Shown here: positions 5,597-8,758 of the stretch, in pieces
How positions within the stretch are numbered: position 1 is the first letter of the stretch
How the letters are laid out: each line of letters opens with the position of its first letter
DNA from: Caulobacter sp.
GTDB taxonomy: Bacteria > Pseudomonadota > Alphaproteobacteria > Caulobacterales > Caulobacteraceae
NCBI GenBank assembly: GCA_028291125.1
Contig: JAQGIN010000446.1
Location: 1-8,758 of the forward strand
Reading direction: 5' to 3'
Length of the DNA stretch: 8,758 bases
Translations under genes and position numbers: made by a program
Notes under the pieces: model-generated
The model's database searches: none
What the model was told of the DNA's origin: nothing
Seen by the model: only the letters and a program-made list of their open reading frames with translations

Positions 5597-6247
5597 TCAG
5601 ATGTCGAAGAAGACGGTTTCGCGCTCGCCTTGCAAGACGATGTCGAAACGCCAGGCCGCGCCGACCTTGCGCGCGATCAGGGTGTCGCGCCGCTCGGCGG
5701 GAACCAGGGCCAGGACCGGGTCGACGGCGTTGGCCGCATGGTCGGCGAAGTAGAGACGCGTCGATAGGCGTTTGATCAGCCCGCGGCCCAGGACGCCGAT
5801 GGCGATGTGGGGCGCCTGTCCGGCTTCGATCTGGCCTGGACGGATCGTGCGAAACCGGTACCACCCGTCGTCGCCGGTGGACGCGCGCCCAAAGCCGATG
5901 AACCCGCTGTTGTCCACGCCGTCGAAGTAGCGGCCCTGCGCGTTGGCCTGCCAGATTTCGATCAGGGCGTCCGGCACGGGCTGGCCGGCGCCGTCGAGCA
6001 CGATCCCCTCGATGGTGATGAGGTCGCCAGTGACGCCGGTCCTGACCAGCGGCCTGCCGAGCATGTAGTGGTCGGGCGCAAACAGGTCGGCGCGCGCGCC
6101 CATGTCCATGTCGCCGACCAGGTCGGCGCCGCCCTTCCAGGGCAGGCCGTAGTGGAAGTAGGGCCCGACGGTCTGGGAGGGGGTCTGGCCGAACAGGCCG
6201 GGGTCCTGGTTGTCCTGGCGCGGGGCGGGATTGACCTGCTCAGTCAT
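5597..6247 (-). CDS. pcaG: Protocatechuate 3,4-dioxygenase alpha subunit
   Basis: Structural subunit of the intradiol ring-cleavage dioxygenase that converts protocatechuate and O2 to 3-carboxy-cis,cis-muconate. It pairs with PcaH in an (alpha-beta)n complex. From ATG 6247 it has 216 residues. TPSQTVGPYFHYGLPW (22-37) matches the alpha-subunit N-terminus, whose tyrosine lies at the active site in Pseudomonas. The beta-sandwich core holds PDALIEIWQANAQGRY (92-107), and HIAIGVLGRGL (147-157) includes Arg155, corresponding to the active-site arginine of the family. The His-x-His iron pair of the beta subunit is degenerate here (His-Ile-Ala), as expected for the non-metal subunit. ATG 6247 overlaps the pcaH stop by 8 nt and has GAGGA (6256-6260) 8 nt upstream. 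In-frame ATGs at 6253 and 6265 are less well placed. Termination is TGA 5599-5597. Confidence 0.95.
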   Translation of the reverse strand: MTEQVNPAPRQDNQDPGLFGQTPSQTVGPYFHYGLPWKGGADLVGDMDMGARADLFAPDHYMLGRPLVRTGVTGDLITIEGIVLDGAGQPVPDALIEIWQANAQGRYFDGVDNSGFIGFGRASTGDDGWYRFRTIRPGQIEAGQAPHIAIGVLGRGLIKRLSTRLYFADHAANAVDPVLALVPAERRDTLIARKVGAAWRFDIVLQGERETVFFDI

Positions 6248-6968
6248 GATCATCGTCCTCGCCATGCTCAGTGTCTGGCGGCGTGGCGTCAGGGCCGCGC
6301 AGCACCACGTCGAACAGATAGCCTAGGGCCCAGTTGGGCCGGGTGGTCTCGATGTCGAACCGCGAGACCAAGCGCTGGCGGTAGGGCGGGGGCACGGCGT
6401 TGGCGATCGGGTCGATCTCGATCAGGGGATCGTCGGGAAAGTACATCTGGGTGACCAGGCGGGTGGCGAAGGCCGGGCCCAGCAGCGACAGGTGGATGTG
6501 GGCGGGTCGCCAGGCGTTGTGGTGATTGCCCCACGGATAGGCCCCAGGACGGATGGTCACGAACTGGTAGCGGCCGTCGGCGTCGGTGATCACCCGGCCG
6601 GCGCCCGTGAAGTTGGGATCGAGCGGTGCGTCCCACTGGTCCTTCTTGTGGATGTAGCGGCCGGCGGCGTTGGCCTGCCAGATCTCCATCACGGTGTTGG
6701 GAACCGGGCGGCCCTGCTCGTCGAGCACGCGGCCGGCGACGATGATCCGTTGTCCCTGGGGCATGGCTGCGTGCTGGGTGGTCAGGTCCGCCATCGACGG
6801 ACCCATCAGCCGTGACCAGGCGTTGGCCGGCCCCGTGGTTTCGGTCAGGCCCTGCGGGATCTTAACCAGGGGCAGCCTGGGCGAGCGCGGCACGGTCGAG
6901 ACATAGCCGGGCGACAGCGACGGCGGCTGGCCGGCGTCCTCGGGGCGATAGCCGATGATCTGGCTCAT
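6240..6968 (-). CDS. pcaH: Protocatechuate 3,4-dioxygenase beta subunit (Fe(III)-binding)
   Basis: Catalytic subunit of protocatechuate 3,4-dioxygenase, 242 residues, close to the family length. All four non-heme Fe(III) ligands can be placed: Tyr105 in AAGRYIH, Tyr144 in RPGAYPWGN, and His157 and His159 in RPAHIHLSL. The spacings (39, 13, 2) equal those of Pseudomonas Tyr108, Tyr147, His160 and His162. The N-terminus (about 1-70) has the beta-subunit pattern ending in GPSMADLT (56-63), before the intradiol dioxygenase core VMEIWQANAAGRY (93-105). The C-terminal tail after residue 226 is short and strongly acidic (ending GEDDDHD), and its codons overlap the pcaG start. ATG 6968 has AGGAG (6975-6979) 6 nt upstream; that site overlaps the pcaF stop codon (TAGGAG), so translation is probably coupled to pcaF. 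Confidence 0.97.
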   Translation of the reverse strand: MSQIIGYRPEDAGQPPSLSPGYVSTVPRSPRLPLVKIPQGLTETTGPANAWSRLMGPSMADLTTQHAAMPQGQRIIVAGRVLDEQGRPVPNTVMEIWQANAAGRYIHKKDQWDAPLDPNFTGAGRVITDADGRYQFVTIRPGAYPWGNHHNAWRPAHIHLSLLGPAFATRLVTQMYFPDDPLIEIDPIANAVPPPYRQRLVSRFDIETTRPNWALGYLFDVVLRGPDATPPDTEHGEDDDHD

Positions 6969-6977
6969 GTCGGTCTC

Positions 6978-8173
<1,196 letters not shown>

Positions 8174-8177
<4 letters not shown>

Positions 8178-8758
8178 GCGAAGGCTCCTGCGTCGAAGTC
8201 GGCTTCGGTCTTGACCTTGACCTCGTCCAGCGTGACGCCGGGCGCCATCTCGATCAAGGTCAGGCCGGCGCCCTTGCGATCCAGGTCGAACACGCAAAGG
8301 TCGGTGATCACCATGTCGACGCAGCCCGCGCCCGTCAGGGGCAAGGCGCAACGCTTCAAGACCTTGCTCTGGCCGGCCTTGTTGGCATGGTCCATGACCA
8401 CGATGACGCGCTTGACGCCTGCGACGAGGTCCATGGCCCCGCCCATGCCCTTCACCATCTTGCCGGGGATGGTCCAGTTGGCGATGTCGCCGTTCTGGGC
8501 CACCTCCATGGCCCCCAGCACGGTGAGGTCGACATGGCCGCCGCGGATCATCGCAAAGCTCTGAGCGCTGTCAAAGAAGCTGGAGGTCGGCAACTGGGTG
8601 ATGGTCTGCTTGCCGGCGTTGATCAGGTCCGGATCGGCCTCGCCCTCGTAGGGGAACGGGCCCATGCCGAGCATACCGTTCTCGCTCTGCAGGGTCACCG
8701 ACATGCCGGCGGGGATGTAGTTGGCCACCAGGGTCGGGATGCCGATGCCGAGGTTCAC
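8174..8758 (-). CDS. pcaJ: 3-oxoadipate CoA-transferase subunit B, 5' end outside window
   Basis: Subunit B of succinyl-CoA:3-oxoadipate CoA-transferase, which with PcaI makes 3-oxoadipyl-CoA for PcaF. The 194 visible residues begin VNLGIGIPTLVANYIP, an internal motif of the family, so roughly 20 to 25 N-terminal residues lie beyond the right edge; the GTG at 8758 is a valine codon, not a start. The catalytic glutamate is in LQSENGMLGMGPFP (Glu26 of the fragment). DPDLINAGKQTIT and SFAMIRGGHVDLTVLGAMEV (the glycine-rich class I CoA-transferase segment) follow. Acetoacetate-specific ScoB enzymes look very similar. The assignment to PcaJ relies on the position directly before pcaF in a pca operon. 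It ends at TGA 8176-8174, overlapping the pcaF start. pcaI should lie immediately upstream. Confidence 0.93.

Noticed and set aside
4975..5775. Plus-strand open frame rich in Ser, Arg and Ala, opposite pcaB and pcaG
   Set aside because: Composition artefact antisense to two recognised genes; no motif and no ribosome-binding site.
8178..8351. N-terminal extension of pcaF under pcaJ
   Set aside because: The family N-terminus begins exactly at GTG 8177 with a strong ribosome site; the extension is Arg-rich shadow of the pcaJ codons.

Overview
The window looks like chromosomal DNA of a GC-rich alphaproteobacterium, most probably a Caulobacteraceae member (Caulobacter or Phenylobacterium type). 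This rests on overall base composition, strong third-position G/C in every gene and the look of the proteins; no marker gene here fixes the genus.

Right and centre (about 1873-8758, all on the minus strand): the protocatechuate branch of the beta-ketoadipate pathway. In transcription order (high to low coordinate) it holds pcaJ (5' end cut off by the window edge), pcaF, pcaH, pcaG, pcaB, a fused pcaD-pcaC gene, and an AAHS-type aromatic-acid transporter. Junctions are very tight: pcaJ/pcaF overlap by 4 nt, pcaF/pcaH are 9 nt apart, pcaH/pcaG overlap by 8 nt, pcaG/pcaB are 20 nt apart and pcaB/pcaDC overlap by 1 nt. The transporter follows after 90 nt that contain a strong hairpin. PcaHG opens the ring of protocatechuate to 3-carboxy-cis,cis-muconate. 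PcaB lactonises it, and PcaDC decarboxylates and hydrolyses the product to 3-oxoadipate. PcaIJ adds CoA from succinyl-CoA, and PcaF cleaves 3-oxoadipyl-CoA to acetyl-CoA and succinyl-CoA. pcaI is expected just beyond the right edge.

Left (1-1568, plus strand): the 3' two thirds of a Major Facilitator Superfamily transporter, then a 177-nt spacer with nested inverted repeats and an AT-rich promoter-like island, then a MarR-family regulator. These converge with the pca operon.

Between the two blocks (1569-1872) there is no intact gene. On the minus strand there is a small decayed gene that resembles the DUF7662 family. Three single-base indels scatter its recognisable pieces across three frames.

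The catabolic operon itself is a known pathway, and I see no wholly new system. The points most worth checking are the decayed small gene, the structured spacers, the pcaJ-F-H-G-B-(DC) order with a nearby MarR regulator, and the identity of the transporter's substrate.
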